Shown here piece by piece: positions 16,539-25,695 of a stretch of 64,000 bases of DNA; within the stretch, counting starts at the first letter, position 1; each line of letters begins with the position of its first letter. Where the stretch lies: contig DJWO01000011.1 in the NCBI GenBank assembly GCA_002441005.1, forward strand, positions 103,418 to 167,417, read 5' to 3'. The notes under the pieces are model-generated. The model made no database searches and was not told where the DNA came from. It saw only the letters and a program-made list of their open reading frames with translations. A program made the translations under genes and the position numbers. Source of the stretch: Candidatus Aminicenantes bacterium UBA6228 (lineage in GTDB: Bacteria; Acidobacteriota; Aminicenantia; Aminicenantales; Saccharicenantaceae).

Positions 16539-18005
16539 ATGGATCAAGCTGAACGTTTAAAAATTGCTTTTATCACCCCGGAAATGGCTCCCCTGGCCAA
16601 AACTGGCGGCCTGGCCGATGTGACCGGAGCTTTGCCCAAATATCTCAGCCGCCTGGGACAGCTGGAGGTTACTGTCTGGCTGCCATGTTACCGGGAAATA
16701 AAAAATAAAAATCTTAAACTGAAAACAGTTGCTTCCAACCTCAGGCTGAACTTTTTTCCAGCTGATAAAACCTTTTCAATTCTTGAGTATCAGGCGGAAG
16801 GCTTTAAAGTTTATCTGATCGAGAACGACTTTTATTTCGGCCGTGATTATCTTTACGGCACCTCCGAGGGTGATTACCCTGATAATGGCCAGCGTTTTGC
16901 TTTTTTCTGCCTGGCGGCTTTAACCGGGTTTAAAGTAATCAACTGGCCCCCTGATTTAATCCATGCTCACGACTGGCAATCAGCCCTGACTTTAGCCTAT
17001 CTAAAGCATTCTCTGGCCGGGGACAGCTTTTACCAGCAAACCAGATCGCTTTTTACCATTCACAACCTGGCCTATCAGGGACTTTTCCCGCCCGATATTC
17101 TGAATCAAGCTGGCCTGCCTGGCTACCTTTTTAATCCGGAGGATCTGGAATTTTATGGTCGGGTAAACTTTTTGAAAGCAGGACTGCTTTATTCGCAAGC
17201 CATCAGCACAGTCAGCCCGACTTACAGCCAGGAAATTCAATCAGCCGAATTTGGCTTCGGTCTGGATGGAGTCTTAAGAAAAAGATCTGACCGTTTGTTT
17301 GGAATTTTAAACGGCATAGACTATCAGGAATGGGACCCAGCATCTGATCCAGCCCTGCCGGCCCATTACTCGTCCCGGGCCCCGGCGGGAAAATTCCTCT
17401 GCCGCCAGGAACTTCTCCGCTCATTTAATTTTGAAGCGGAGAGCAAGCGGCCGGTGGTCGGCCTGGTTTCGCGTTTGGCCGGGCAAAAAGGATTTGATCT
17501 CCTGGTCAAAAGCCTGGATGAAATATTGAAAAGGGACCTCTATCTGATTATCCTGGGAACGGGTGAAAAACAAATTCAGGAGATGCTCAGTCAGGCTGCC
17601 AGGAAATATCCAGGGAGATTCGGCCTGAAAATTGCTTTTGATGACCGGCTGGCCAGGCTAATCTATGCCGGCAGCGACTTTTTCCTTATACCCTCCCGCT
17701 ATGAGCCCTGCGGGCTGACCCAGATGTATAGCTTGAGGTACGGAACTATTCCTGTAGTTCGAAGCACTGGCGGGCTAAAAGATAGTATCCAGGAATTTGA
17801 TCCAGACCGGCTGGTAGGCAATGGCTTCCGGTTTGAAGCCTATGAGCCCCAGGCTTTACTGGTTGCTCTTGACCGGGCTATCAGTTTTTACCAACGAAAA
17901 CCTTTCTGGTCAAAACTAAAAGATAATGCTTTTAAGAGTGATTTTTCCTGGGAAAAATCAGCTGCAAATTACTATGAGCTTTATTTAAAAACTATCAGCT
18001 TTTAG
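16539..18005 (+). CDS. glgA: Glycogen synthase GlgA (ADP-glucose type)
   Basis: GT5 glycosyltransferase that adds glucose from ADP-glucose to alpha-1,4-glucan. The KTGGL motif (residues 20-24, AKTGGLADVTGALPKYL) binds the nucleotide sugar. HAHDWQSAL, TIHNLAYQG, the domain hinge NGIDYQEWDP, SRLAGQKGFDLL and the C-terminal PSRYEPCGLTQMYSLRYGTIPV (acceptor and phosphate site with catalytic Glu) are all in place. 488 residues is full length. GAGG lies eight bases before the ATG. It converges with galT, the two stops overlapping by 11 bp, and its partner enzymes GlgC and branching enzyme are on the opposite strand. Confidence 0.96.
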   Translation: MDQAERLKIAFITPEMAPLAKTGGLADVTGALPKYLSRLGQLEVTVWLPCYREIKNKNLKLKTVASNLRLNFFPADKTFSILEYQAEGFKVYLIENDFYFGRDYLYGTSEGDYPDNGQRFAFFCLAALTGFKVINWPPDLIHAHDWQSALTLAYLKHSLAGDSFYQQTRSLFTIHNLAYQGLFPPDILNQAGLPGYLFNPEDLEFYGRVNFLKAGLLYSQAISTVSPTYSQEIQSAEFGFGLDGVLRKRSDRLFGILNGIDYQEWDPASDPALPAHYSSRAPAGKFLCRQELLRSFNFEAESKRPVVGLVSRLAGQKGFDLLVKSLDEILKRDLYLIILGTGEKQIQEMLSQAARKYPGRFGLKIAFDDRLARLIYAGSDFFLIPSRYEPCGLTQMYSLRYGTIPVVRSTGGLKDSIQEFDPDRLVGNGFRFEAYEPQALLVALDRAISFYQRKPFWSKLKDNAFKSDFSWEKSAANYYELYLKTISF

Positions 18006-19038
18006 ACTGTTCATCTTTTCTCAGATAGTCGGCAGCTGATTCTGGCGGGACCGGGTTAATATAGAAGCCGGTCCCCAGCTCAAACCCGGCCACCTTGGTC
18101 AGAATCGGTAGGATTTCTAAATGCCAGTGATAATAATAATCGATCCCTGGCCAGGCCTTTTCAGCCACCTGGGGATTAGGGGCCTGGTGAAAGACCAGAT
18201 TGAAGGGCGGGTCAGACAGTTGAGCTTTTAACCGGTTGAGAGCCTGCTTTAGAGCTTCAGCTAAGGAAGTGATTTCTTGGTCAGCTATCTGGCGGAAAAA
18301 GGCTGAATGCCTTTTAGGCATAATGGCCATCTCAAAGGGGAACCTGGAAGCAAAAGGTGTCATAACCACGAAAGACTCATTCTCCAAAACCAGTCTTTCG
18401 CCTGATTGCAGCTCTTCCCGCAACTGGCGGCAGATAGCACATTCCCGGAAAGAATTCCGGAACAATCTTTCAGCACCATAGACTTCTTCTTTAATCCTCT
18501 TGGGTACAATCGGGGTAGCAATGATCTGAGAATGCGGGTGGGAAAGTGAAGCCCCGGCTTCCTGGCCTTTGTTTTTGAAAATCTGGACATATTGATAATG
18601 TAACTGCTGCTCAATGACGATGGTCCGCTGGCGGTAAACCTTAATGATCTCGGCTAAATGATCAAGAGGCAGATCAACCATCTCCACATTATGATCCGGG
18701 TTTTCAATTATGACCTCATGGATACCAACTCCGGCCATCCACTGATAACTGCCTCTGGTTTTTCGGGGAGGAAGCGGACCGGGAGTCAGAGCTGGAAATT
18801 TATTGGGAACTACTCTGATCTTCCAGCCTGGGTGATCCGGCTTAGAGTCATTATCTCTGATCGAATAGACTTCTGGTGGCGTTTTGGCTTCATTCCCCGG
18901 ACAGAAAGGACAAAAAGCGAGATTTTCCCTTCTGGTTTCAGCCAGGGCTGAGGGCCGGAAGTCATCCGGCCGGCGGCTCCTTTCAGTCGAAATAATCACC
19001 CACCTTCCAGTTAACATATCTTTTCTTAATTCTGGCAT
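17995..19038 (-). CDS. galT: Galactose-1-phosphate uridylyltransferase GalT
   Basis: Leloir-pathway enzyme exchanging UMP between UDP-glucose and galactose-1-phosphate. It belongs to the HIT-like GalT family: FCPFCPGNE (zinc cysteines), NKFPAL, and the active site SHPHSQIIATP with the nucleophilic histidine in HPHSQ. The second zinc-site region is ECAICRQL. 347 residues matches E. coli GalT. Shine-Dalgarno AAAGGAAG lies about seven bases before the ATG. It is the last gene of the minus-strand glycogen array, 43 bp after the receiver gene, so glucose-1-phosphate from galactose could feed GlgC. Confidence 0.95.
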   Translation of the reverse strand: MPELRKDMLTGRWVIISTERSRRPDDFRPSALAETRRENLAFCPFCPGNEAKTPPEVYSIRDNDSKPDHPGWKIRVVPNKFPALTPGPLPPRKTRGSYQWMAGVGIHEVIIENPDHNVEMVDLPLDHLAEIIKVYRQRTIVIEQQLHYQYVQIFKNKGQEAGASLSHPHSQIIATPIVPKRIKEEVYGAERLFRNSFRECAICRQLREELQSGERLVLENESFVVMTPFASRFPFEMAIMPKRHSAFFRQIADQEITSLAEALKQALNRLKAQLSDPPFNLVFHQAPNPQVAEKAWPGIDYYYHWHLEILPILTKVAGFELGTGFYINPVPPESAADYLRKDEQSKS

Positions 19039-19081
19039 GACTTTACTTCCTTTTAGAATAATAACCAGAGATAACTGAGCT

Positions 19082-19435
19082 TTAGCTGCCGATTAGTTCT
19101 TTGATCTTAGCCTTTAATTCGTCAAGAGATGAAGATTTGATAACGTAAGCATCGGCTGCCCAGGTCATAAAATCATCTTTATAACTCTGATAAGCAGTAT
19201 TGATGATAATCGGAGTATCCTTGCGCAGTCCCATAACATTAGCAATTAGTTCTATGCCGTCTTTTCCTGGCATTCTGATATCTGTGATAATAAGATCAAA
19301 CTCTTCCTTCTGGACCAGTTCCAGAGCTGAATCGGCATCATGGGTTACTACTATCATATAGCCTGCATTTTTTAATTCTTCCTCATAAAGCAGGCTTAAA
19401 GCCAGGTCGTCTTCAATCAGAAGTATTTTTTTCAT
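19082..19435 (-). CDS. Receiver-only response regulator
   Basis: A 117-residue CheY-like phosphoacceptor with no output domain. The acidic pair EDD is at residues 8-10, phospho-acceptor Asp52 (LIITDIRMPGKDG), switch Thr80 (INTAYQS) and Lys100 (VIKSSS), so it is predicted to be phosphorylatable. Its ATG overlaps the stop of the kinase gene by four bases (ATGA), making the kinase its obvious phosphodonor. Because it lacks a DNA-binding domain, output must be by protein contact, perhaps with a neighbouring glycogen enzyme or an unlinked partner. Confidence 0.9.
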   Translation of the reverse strand: MKKILLIEDDLALSLLYEEELKNAGYMIVVTHDADSALELVQKEEFDLIITDIRMPGKDGIELIANVMGLRKDTPIIINTAYQSYKDDFMTWAADAYVIKSSSLDELKAKIKELIGS

Positions 19436-20778
19436 GACTGTCCCCTTTCCCGGACTTTGAAATATAGCTTAAACATCGTCCCGCGGCCGGGCTGGCTTTG
19501 AACTTCTAGTTTTCCGTCGCAGGTGTCAACAATCCGCTTGACAAAAAGCAGCCCCAACCCGGTACCATTTTCTTTAGTGGTATAAAAAGGAGTGAATATT
19601 TTATCCCGGCTTTTTTCATCCAGGCCGGGCCCGGAATCTTTGATAATGATCAGGACATATTTATTGTTATATGGCCTGGCTCGCAAATAAACCTTGCCTC
19701 CTTCCGGTGTAAAATCCAGAGCATTATCCAGCAGATTGACCACCGCCTCTTCGAAATAGACCGGGTCACACTGAATTAAGGGCAGGTCTGGAGCCAATTT
19801 CAAGGAGATAGTTTTCTTGGCCGCTTTAAGTTTTATGTCCGGTCTTTCCACCAGGTTCAACAGAACCGGCCTGATATCGACCGGCTGAAGTTCCCGGATA
19901 GTTATTTTTAAAAAATGACTCAATTTATAAATTATATCTTCGAGGTGCTTAACCTGTTCCTGGATGATATTCAGATTGCGGCGGCAACGGTCGGGCTGAC
20001 AGGGGCTGGCCAGCATTTGCTGGGTAAAACCACCGATGGCCACAATCGGGTTTCTCAACTGGTGGGAAACAAAAGCAGCCATCTCACCCAGGGCAGCCAT
20101 CTTTTCCATTTCGACCACTTTTTTGTAAAGGTTGGTGGTATAAATATAGTTTCCGGCCAGGAGGGCACACAGCCTGGCCAGTTCGATATCATTAAGGTCA
20201 ATTGGAGCGTGGGTAATTCCTTTGTCCACTACAATCTCTCCGAGGACCTCATCCTGAGCAACCAGCGGTAAACACAGGAAACTGTCAACCTGAATAAAGT
20301 TCATGAAATCTGGATCTACGGCCGGCTCGTTTCTGGCTTCATTAACCAGGATGATTTCCTTGTTCAGAGCAGCTAAAGCCGGCAAGGGCAAAGACTGACC
20401 TTCCAGATCATAAACGAAGTGCTTGAGTTTAGGCTGGACATCTTTGACCATCCTGGTGACCAGGTCACGGTTATAGGCTACTATTTCAGCATAACCAATG
20501 CCAGGTGAAGACAGCATAGTCCAGATAGCCTCAGCTTCTTCCGGAGATCTTGGTCCTAACCAGGTAGTGGCCTTTAACCTCATTCCATCTTTTAAAAAAA
20601 ACATAGCCCGGTTAAAACCAATCCCTGAACCTGCGGTTAAAGCCGTCAAAATGACCAGGATGTTATCTTCCAGTGAAAAAGGTTGAAAAAAGCTTTGAGC
20701 AATGATTGACAGCAAGACAAATTCTTTGGGAGTATCAGGATTAAAATTATTCGGCTGCAAGCTGTATCTTTCGATCAT
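19432..20778 (-). CDS. Soluble GAF-domain sensor histidine kinase
   Basis: 448-residue kinase with no membrane segment or signal peptide. A GAF-type sensor fills residues 25-215, followed by a short coiled linker (EMEKMAALGEMAAF). HisKA has the phosphoaccepting His239 in VSHQLRNPIVAIGGF, and the HATPase_c domain shows the N-box EEAVVNLLDNALDFTPEGG and the G-boxes DSGPGLDE and NGTGLGLLFVKRI. It should autophosphorylate in response to a cytosolic cue; GAF pockets often bind small molecules, but the ligand is unknown. It overlaps glgC by four bases (ATGA) at its start and the receiver gene by four at its end, so all three are translationally coupled. Confidence 0.92.
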   Translation of the reverse strand: MIERYSLQPNNFNPDTPKEFVLLSIIAQSFFQPFSLEDNILVILTALTAGSGIGFNRAMFFLKDGMRLKATTWLGPRSPEEAEAIWTMLSSPGIGYAEIVAYNRDLVTRMVKDVQPKLKHFVYDLEGQSLPLPALAALNKEIILVNEARNEPAVDPDFMNFIQVDSFLCLPLVAQDEVLGEIVVDKGITHAPIDLNDIELARLCALLAGNYIYTTNLYKKVVEMEKMAALGEMAAFVSHQLRNPIVAIGGFTQQMLASPCQPDRCRRNLNIIQEQVKHLEDIIYKLSHFLKITIRELQPVDIRPVLLNLVERPDIKLKAAKKTISLKLAPDLPLIQCDPVYFEEAVVNLLDNALDFTPEGGKVYLRARPYNNKYVLIIIKDSGPGLDEKSRDKIFTPFYTTKENGTGLGLLFVKRIVDTCDGKLEVQSQPGRGTMFKLYFKVRERGQS

Positions 20779-21962
20779 TCAAGCCTCCAGCCTTTGGGAA
20801 TAACCCTTATGCCCCCCTGGCTGACTTTGAAATTACTTCTGTCTTTTTCGAGTTCAAAACCAACTTCAAAGTTTTCCGGGATGATGGCCTGTTTATCAAT
20901 TATTGACTGGCGGACCCTGGCTCCTCTTTTAATGACCGTTCCTTCAAGAATTATTGAGTTTTCTACTTCCGCCTCATCTTCTATCCTGACTCCTGGGGAT
21001 AGAATAGAATTCTTAATCCGGCCGCCAAGAATCTGGCAACCTGAACCTATAATCGAACTGGTGATTTCCTCTCCGCCCCGGAAAAAAGATGATGGATACT
21101 GCGGTTTATAGGTCCGGATAGGCCAGTCAGCATCATTCAGGCGGAAAGGAGGTTCGGTAGCTAGAAAATCCAGGTTAGCCTGCCAGTAGGCATCTGTGGT
21201 TCCGATATCCTGCCAGTAATCTTCATAGATATGGGCATAAGTTTTATGGCGCCTGATCAGCTCTGGAATGACGTCATGGCCAAAATCATGGGTTGATTCG
21301 GGATTTTTAGCGTCAGAAATTAAAGATCTGACCAGAACCGGAGTCTCGAACATGTAGACTCCCATCGAAATGAGTGAAACCTGGGGAGACCAGGGCAGGC
21401 CAGCTGGTTTTTTAGGTTTTTCGCTGAAACCGGTAATCAGCTGGTTATCATCTACGCTAATCACCCCGAAACGGCTGGCTTCTTCTACCGGACAGGTGTG
21501 GGCCATAACTACCGCCTCGGCTTGTTTGTTAAGGAAAAACTTTAGCAATTGGCGGTAATCAGCCCGATAAACATGATCCCCGGAGAGAACCAGAATGATG
21601 TCCGGGTTTTCCTGCTGAATAGTATAAATATTCTGAAAAACAGCATCGGCTGTTCCTTCGTACCAGTGCTCGCTCAGCCGTCCTTGGGCTGGCAGGGAGA
21701 TTATAAATTCGTTACTTTCTGGATGGAAAATGCTCCAGCCCTGGCGGATATGCCTTTCGAGGGAAAGTGATTTATATTGAGTTAACAGGGCTATTTTTCT
21801 CAAACCGGAATTCAGGGAGTTAGACAGGCTGAAATCAATTATCCGGTAACTGCCGGCAAAAGGAACGGAGGGTTTGGCCCGGTCTTTGGTCAGAGGATAA
21901 AGCCTCTCCCCTTTTCCTCCGCATAAGATCATGACCAGAATTTTTTTAAATGATGTTTCCAT
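20775..21962 (-). CDS. glgC: Glucose-1-phosphate adenylyltransferase GlgC
   Basis: Makes ADP-glucose, the committed step of glycogen synthesis. The N-terminal nucleotidyltransferase motif LCGGKGERLYPLT, followed by RAKPSVPFAGSYRIIDFSLSN, contains the pyrophosphate loop and ATP site; VLSGDHVYRADY holds the catalytic Asp. The C-terminal part is a left-handed beta-helix (hexapeptide repeats such as GGRIKNSILSPGVRIEDEAEVENS). The ATG at 21962 is preferred (METSFKKILVMILCGG); an upstream TTG at 22004 would add 14 unrelated residues. It overlaps the branching-enzyme gene by 17 bp and the kinase gene by four. Confidence 0.95.
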   Translation of the reverse strand: METSFKKILVMILCGGKGERLYPLTKDRAKPSVPFAGSYRIIDFSLSNSLNSGLRKIALLTQYKSLSLERHIRQGWSIFHPESNEFIISLPAQGRLSEHWYEGTADAVFQNIYTIQQENPDIILVLSGDHVYRADYRQLLKFFLNKQAEAVVMAHTCPVEEASRFGVISVDDNQLITGFSEKPKKPAGLPWSPQVSLISMGVYMFETPVLVRSLISDAKNPESTHDFGHDVIPELIRRHKTYAHIYEDYWQDIGTTDAYWQANLDFLATEPPFRLNDADWPIRTYKPQYPSSFFRGGEEITSSIIGSGCQILGGRIKNSILSPGVRIEDEAEVENSIILEGTVIKRGARVRQSIIDKQAIIPENFEVGFELEKDRSNFKVSQGGIRVIPKGWRLE

Positions 21963-23631
21963 TGGGAAGCAAGACCTCCCTGAACAAAGAATCTTCTGAC
22001 TCAATTTCTTCCAGCCAGAAATAATCTTCAGGAGTTAAATTACCGGTCCTGGACAGCCAGTTGAGTAATTTCATGGACCGTTCAAAATGGAGACTGGCCC
22101 TGGTCTCAGCATAATCCCCGGCGGTCATGGTGGAAATCAAAAAAGGCCAATCCGAACTTTCCAGTAGAAATTTTTCCTGGCATAAAAGCTTCAGCAGCCT
22201 CAAGTCTAAGGCCCGGCCCGATGCTCCATTTTCCAAAACAGGCCAGAATTTCTTTTCCAGTTCATAAATTCTCGACCAGATCCAGGCAGTTTTATCATTT
22301 AACCAGATCCAGTGGAACCCGCCTTCACCCCAGGAACCCTCAGGCAAGGAGACTAAAATCCCCGGTGGAACGGCCTCCAGGCAACTGGAGGCGGTGGCCA
22401 ATCTAATATTTGATTCCGGAGCCGACAGCTTTTTTATGACCTGGTATAACCATTCAGGCCCTTCAAACCACCAGTGCCCGAATAGCTCAGTATCATACAG
22501 CGAGGTGATTATCCCCTGTTCTTGGTCCTTTAAAACTTCGGCCAGGAGCCAGACAAAATGACGGGCATGCTCTTCAACTCGGGCCGCGGCTATCTCTGTT
22601 TCGTAAGGCCGTTTATCAGCCAGATCTGAGGAGGAAGAAGTTATCCGCCAGTAGCGCAATCCTCCTGGAAAATGTTTTTTATGAAACTCCAGATAGTAAC
22701 TGTCTCCCGGGTAGCCGGAATACCGGCTCCAGACCTGCTGGCCGGTGATTTCATCCCTGGCCATGAAAGCCACTCCCGCTGGATAGCTTAAATAAGGCAA
22801 ATAAGGAGTCTGCGGCCTGACCGGACCCGACTCATAATTTTCTTTATACCTGTTCCACAAATGCTGGAGAGCCGGAAATCTTTCTAAATAAACTCCTCTG
22901 GCTTCTCCACCCCGCAATAAATGATTATCAATAAAGAAATAGTTAAGATTTTCCTGGCTTAAGATCTGATCAAGGCCAAGCCGGTCATAAGGTCCAGACC
23001 CACCCAGGGGCGGCTGCCAGCCATAGGCCGGCCGGTAAGCACATTCTGGCAGCCAGAAACCGGCTGGTTTTCTCCCGAAATATTTTTCATAGACGAACCT
23101 TCCCTGCTGGACCTGATGTCTGACACTCTGGTCGCTGGACAGCAGGGGCAGATAGCCGTGAGTAGCAGCTGAAGTTATAATTTCAATTGAACCGGTTTCT
23201 TGAAAATGACCAAAAGCTGAAATCAAATCAGACTGAAACTCATCAAGAAACAGATGGTAAATCTTTTCATACCACTTCCGCCAGTACAGAGCCAGATTCA
23301 TTAACTGCTTTTCGCCTGTCCGCTGGAAATAAAGATAATCGCTGGCTGAAGCTTCCAGCTTCATGGTCAAATAATCGGGGAAGCTCTGTCTGAAAGTCTG
23401 GCTGCTGAGCTGCTCCACCAGCACCGGGGTTAAACTGATAGTCAGTCCTGCCCGAAGCCCCTCTGCTTCGAGGCGAAGCAGAACTTCGAGTAGCGGCAGA
23501 TAAGTTTCAGCCGCTGCCTCAAAAAGCCAGTCTGTACCATGGGGCCAGGTACCGTGGCCGATCACATAAGGAATGTGGCTGTGCAGGACAAAACAAAGCA
23601 ATTTGTTATTCTTATTCAGTTTTTCAGCCAT
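21946..23631 (-). CDS. GH57 1,4-alpha-glucan branching enzyme
   Basis: Family 57 enzyme that forms alpha-1,6 branches in glycogen. It opens with CFVLHSHIPYVIGHG (conserved HxH of region 1), has FWLPECAYRP with the nucleophile Glu, and SLYDTELFGHWWFEGPEWL with the catalytic Asp, the arrangement seen in characterised GH57 branching enzymes. The long C-terminal helical part follows. About 561 residues. The ATG at 23631 is chosen over a TTG at 23646 because a promoter start predicted near 23656 leaves a usable leader. It replaces a GH13 GlgB in this gene set. Confidence 0.92.
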   Translation of the reverse strand: MAEKLNKNNKLLCFVLHSHIPYVIGHGTWPHGTDWLFEAAAETYLPLLEVLLRLEAEGLRAGLTISLTPVLVEQLSSQTFRQSFPDYLTMKLEASASDYLYFQRTGEKQLMNLALYWRKWYEKIYHLFLDEFQSDLISAFGHFQETGSIEIITSAATHGYLPLLSSDQSVRHQVQQGRFVYEKYFGRKPAGFWLPECAYRPAYGWQPPLGGSGPYDRLGLDQILSQENLNYFFIDNHLLRGGEARGVYLERFPALQHLWNRYKENYESGPVRPQTPYLPYLSYPAGVAFMARDEITGQQVWSRYSGYPGDSYYLEFHKKHFPGGLRYWRITSSSSDLADKRPYETEIAAARVEEHARHFVWLLAEVLKDQEQGIITSLYDTELFGHWWFEGPEWLYQVIKKLSAPESNIRLATASSCLEAVPPGILVSLPEGSWGEGGFHWIWLNDKTAWIWSRIYELEKKFWPVLENGASGRALDLRLLKLLCQEKFLLESSDWPFLISTMTAGDYAETRASLHFERSMKLLNWLSRTGNLTPEDYFWLEEIESEDSLFREVLLPNGNII

Positions 23632-23662
23632 ACCTTCTCTGAGCAATATTTTTTATTTTTTT

Positions 23663-23671
23663 ATTATACCA
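23663..23671 (-). promoter_or_regulatory. Extended -10 promoter for branching enzyme-glgC-kinase genes
   Basis: Within the only sizeable gap (96 bp) of the array, the minus strand reads TGGTATAAT, a perfect extended -10 (TGn plus TATAAT at 23663-23668). No good -35 is seen 17 bp further up. Start would be near 23656, about 25 bases before the branching-enzyme ATG. This would allow the storage and signalling genes to be expressed apart from the genes upstream. Confidence 0.55.
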
Positions 23672-23727
23672 TATAAACGTCAGTTGAGTATCATTTTTTT
23701 AAAGTTTGGCTCAGAGCTGGCGGCCGG

Positions 23728-25695
23728 TCACTCTTCCGGTAGCCTCTGGTTAAGAGTCAAGTAGAGTAAACTGGTTTGCCTGGAAGCCAGCTTTAACCTC
23801 CAGAGAAAATGGAAACTAATTCCCTGAGTGATGATTTCAAAATCCTTTTCTGATTGAGACACCGTTTTGACCGGAAAATCCCAGATTTCAGCTGGAGCCG
23901 CCGCTTCCAGATTTAACCGCCAGCCGGGAATCCCCAGCCTGTTGGACTTGATCTGATATTGATTCTCAAACAGGGCCAGATTCCATTCTGAAATAAAAGA
24001 AAAACTCAGGTCAGTTTCTCCCCTGTTTTCTATTTCCCAGGCGAAAAGGACTGAATTCCGGCCAGGTCTGATTATCTTTTTAATTTTAATTCTGGCCTGA
24101 CTGCCTTTCAGATTGACTTTATCTTCTCTTTCCAGGACCAAACTGTCCTCTTCCAGCCTGGCCAGGTATTCTTGACCGACAAAAATTCCAGTTTCCTGGT
24201 GATAAGTCTTTTCATACTCCTCCCGGTTAATATCAACCGGAAAAATTCTGTCCAGAAAAGAGTGGCGCTGGTAGCTATCAAAAATCAGCCAGCGCTGAGC
24301 TTCAGCCGGTAAAACCCTGTTAACCTCATGAATTGACTTAGCTTCACCGGCCTGTCCCCCACTGGTTGAATACAGATGATAAAATTCCTGGCGCCTGGTG
24401 AGGACATCAGTCAGATTAGCAGTTTCAAAACGGTCATCAATTTCAATCACCGCACCGCCAGCGGCAGGTTTTACCCAGACAAAAAAAGCCGGTGTTCTCA
24501 GTTCGTATTCATCCCGGCCGTCGAGATCAAAATCCGACTTTTCCCAGCCGCTTTCAAATGGCAATTTGAGCTCAGCTGAAATAAGCTGGCTGGAGACCGC
24601 CCGTCTCAGATGAGGCAGGTATAATCCGCCGAAGACTCCGTGCCAGTAAGCATCATTACATTGAGCCCGGTAGAGGTCCTGACTGGCTTCCTCAGCCTGG
24701 TTCTTATCAATTTCAGCCGCTACTTGAAGTGCCCGGCAGCGCAGTTGATGGCTTTCAGGATATTTAAGGTCAAAATCCCGGAATTGTCCTCCTCTTAGAA
24801 AAAGCCGGCTGTCTTCGGGCAAACTGGTTTTTAACCGGATGAATTCAGCCTGCCTGGCGGGCGGCAGAACCCATTCCATCATCTCCTCGTATGATGCTGG
24901 CGGCAGGTAACCCCGCCCCAGGGGTGGAGTCTGGTTCATAAAAGCTGAAAAGGACAACATCTCCACCGGGTTTGAGTCAAGATACTCCAGGAAAGTTTTC
25001 AACCAGCCCTGTTCATAGACCCACTTATTAGTTCCGGGCCACAGCCCGAACTTCTCACCATCATCGCCAATAATAGCCACTTTTCCACCCTGGCTATTTA
25101 TGTTTCGAAAATAAGAATCAATCTCTTCCAGACTTCGAAATGGGATTAAATAGCGCAATTTTTTATCAATGGGGAAAATGCCCAGACTCAGGCCTTCATC
25201 CTCAGTCAGGTAATAGCCATAAATATTTTCCAGGCCAGCATAGTGAAAATGTTCTTCATCGAGAAGCGTATAACTGAAACCGGCCCGGTGGAGGAAGCTG
25301 GCCAGCTGAGGCTCCCAGACCCTTTCTGCCAGCCAGAGTCCTTCTGGCCTCACGCCAAATTGCTCCTGTAAGAAGTCGTTCATCAACTTTATCTGAGCCT
25401 GGCGGTCTTTTTCGGGAATCTGAGTCAGGACCGGCTCATAAAATCCGCCGCCCAGAAGCTCAACCTGGCCGGATTTAACCAGCTGCCTGACCAGTTCCAG
25501 CCCTTCCGGGTGTTTATCAAGTATAAACTCCCATAAAAAGCCAGTGAAGTGGAGGGCAAATTTAAAACCGGGGTACTGGCTGGCCATTTGCAGGAAAGGC
25601 CAATAGGCCTGGGAAAAAGCCTGTTCAAATACCTGGGGAAAGTTACCGAGAGGCTGATGATTATGAACGGCAAAAAGAAATTGAATTTTATTCAT
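23728..25695 (-). CDS. GH57 4-alpha-glucanotransferase / alpha-amylase
   Basis: 655-residue GH57 enzyme of the Thermococcus glucanotransferase type, which moves or trims alpha-1,4-glucan chains. The sequence begins FLFAVHNHQPLGNF (HNHQP region 1), the nucleophile Glu lies in LWLAERVWEP, and the acid/base Asp in IGDDGEKFGLWPGT. C-terminal beta-domains (DUF1925/DUF1926 type, residues about 310-655) follow. No signal peptide, so it is cytosolic and can work on stored glycogen. It overlaps the GH57 gene before it by eight bases (ATGAATAA) and has GAGGG just upstream of its ATG. Confidence 0.92.
   Translation of the reverse strand: MNKIQFLFAVHNHQPLGNFPQVFEQAFSQAYWPFLQMASQYPGFKFALHFTGFLWEFILDKHPEGLELVRQLVKSGQVELLGGGFYEPVLTQIPEKDRQAQIKLMNDFLQEQFGVRPEGLWLAERVWEPQLASFLHRAGFSYTLLDEEHFHYAGLENIYGYYLTEDEGLSLGIFPIDKKLRYLIPFRSLEEIDSYFRNINSQGGKVAIIGDDGEKFGLWPGTNKWVYEQGWLKTFLEYLDSNPVEMLSFSAFMNQTPPLGRGYLPPASYEEMMEWVLPPARQAEFIRLKTSLPEDSRLFLRGGQFRDFDLKYPESHQLRCRALQVAAEIDKNQAEEASQDLYRAQCNDAYWHGVFGGLYLPHLRRAVSSQLISAELKLPFESGWEKSDFDLDGRDEYELRTPAFFVWVKPAAGGAVIEIDDRFETANLTDVLTRRQEFYHLYSTSGGQAGEAKSIHEVNRVLPAEAQRWLIFDSYQRHSFLDRIFPVDINREEYEKTYHQETGIFVGQEYLARLEEDSLVLEREDKVNLKGSQARIKIKKIIRPGRNSVLFAWEIENRGETDLSFSFISEWNLALFENQYQIKSNRLGIPGWRLNLEAAAPAEIWDFPVKTVSQSEKDFEIITQGISFHFLWRLKLASRQTSLLYLTLNQRLPEE

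Noticed and set aside
22002..22004. TTG as the glgC start
   Set aside because: It adds 14 residues unlike any GlgC and a 59-bp overlap; the ATG at 21962 begins at the normal family position.
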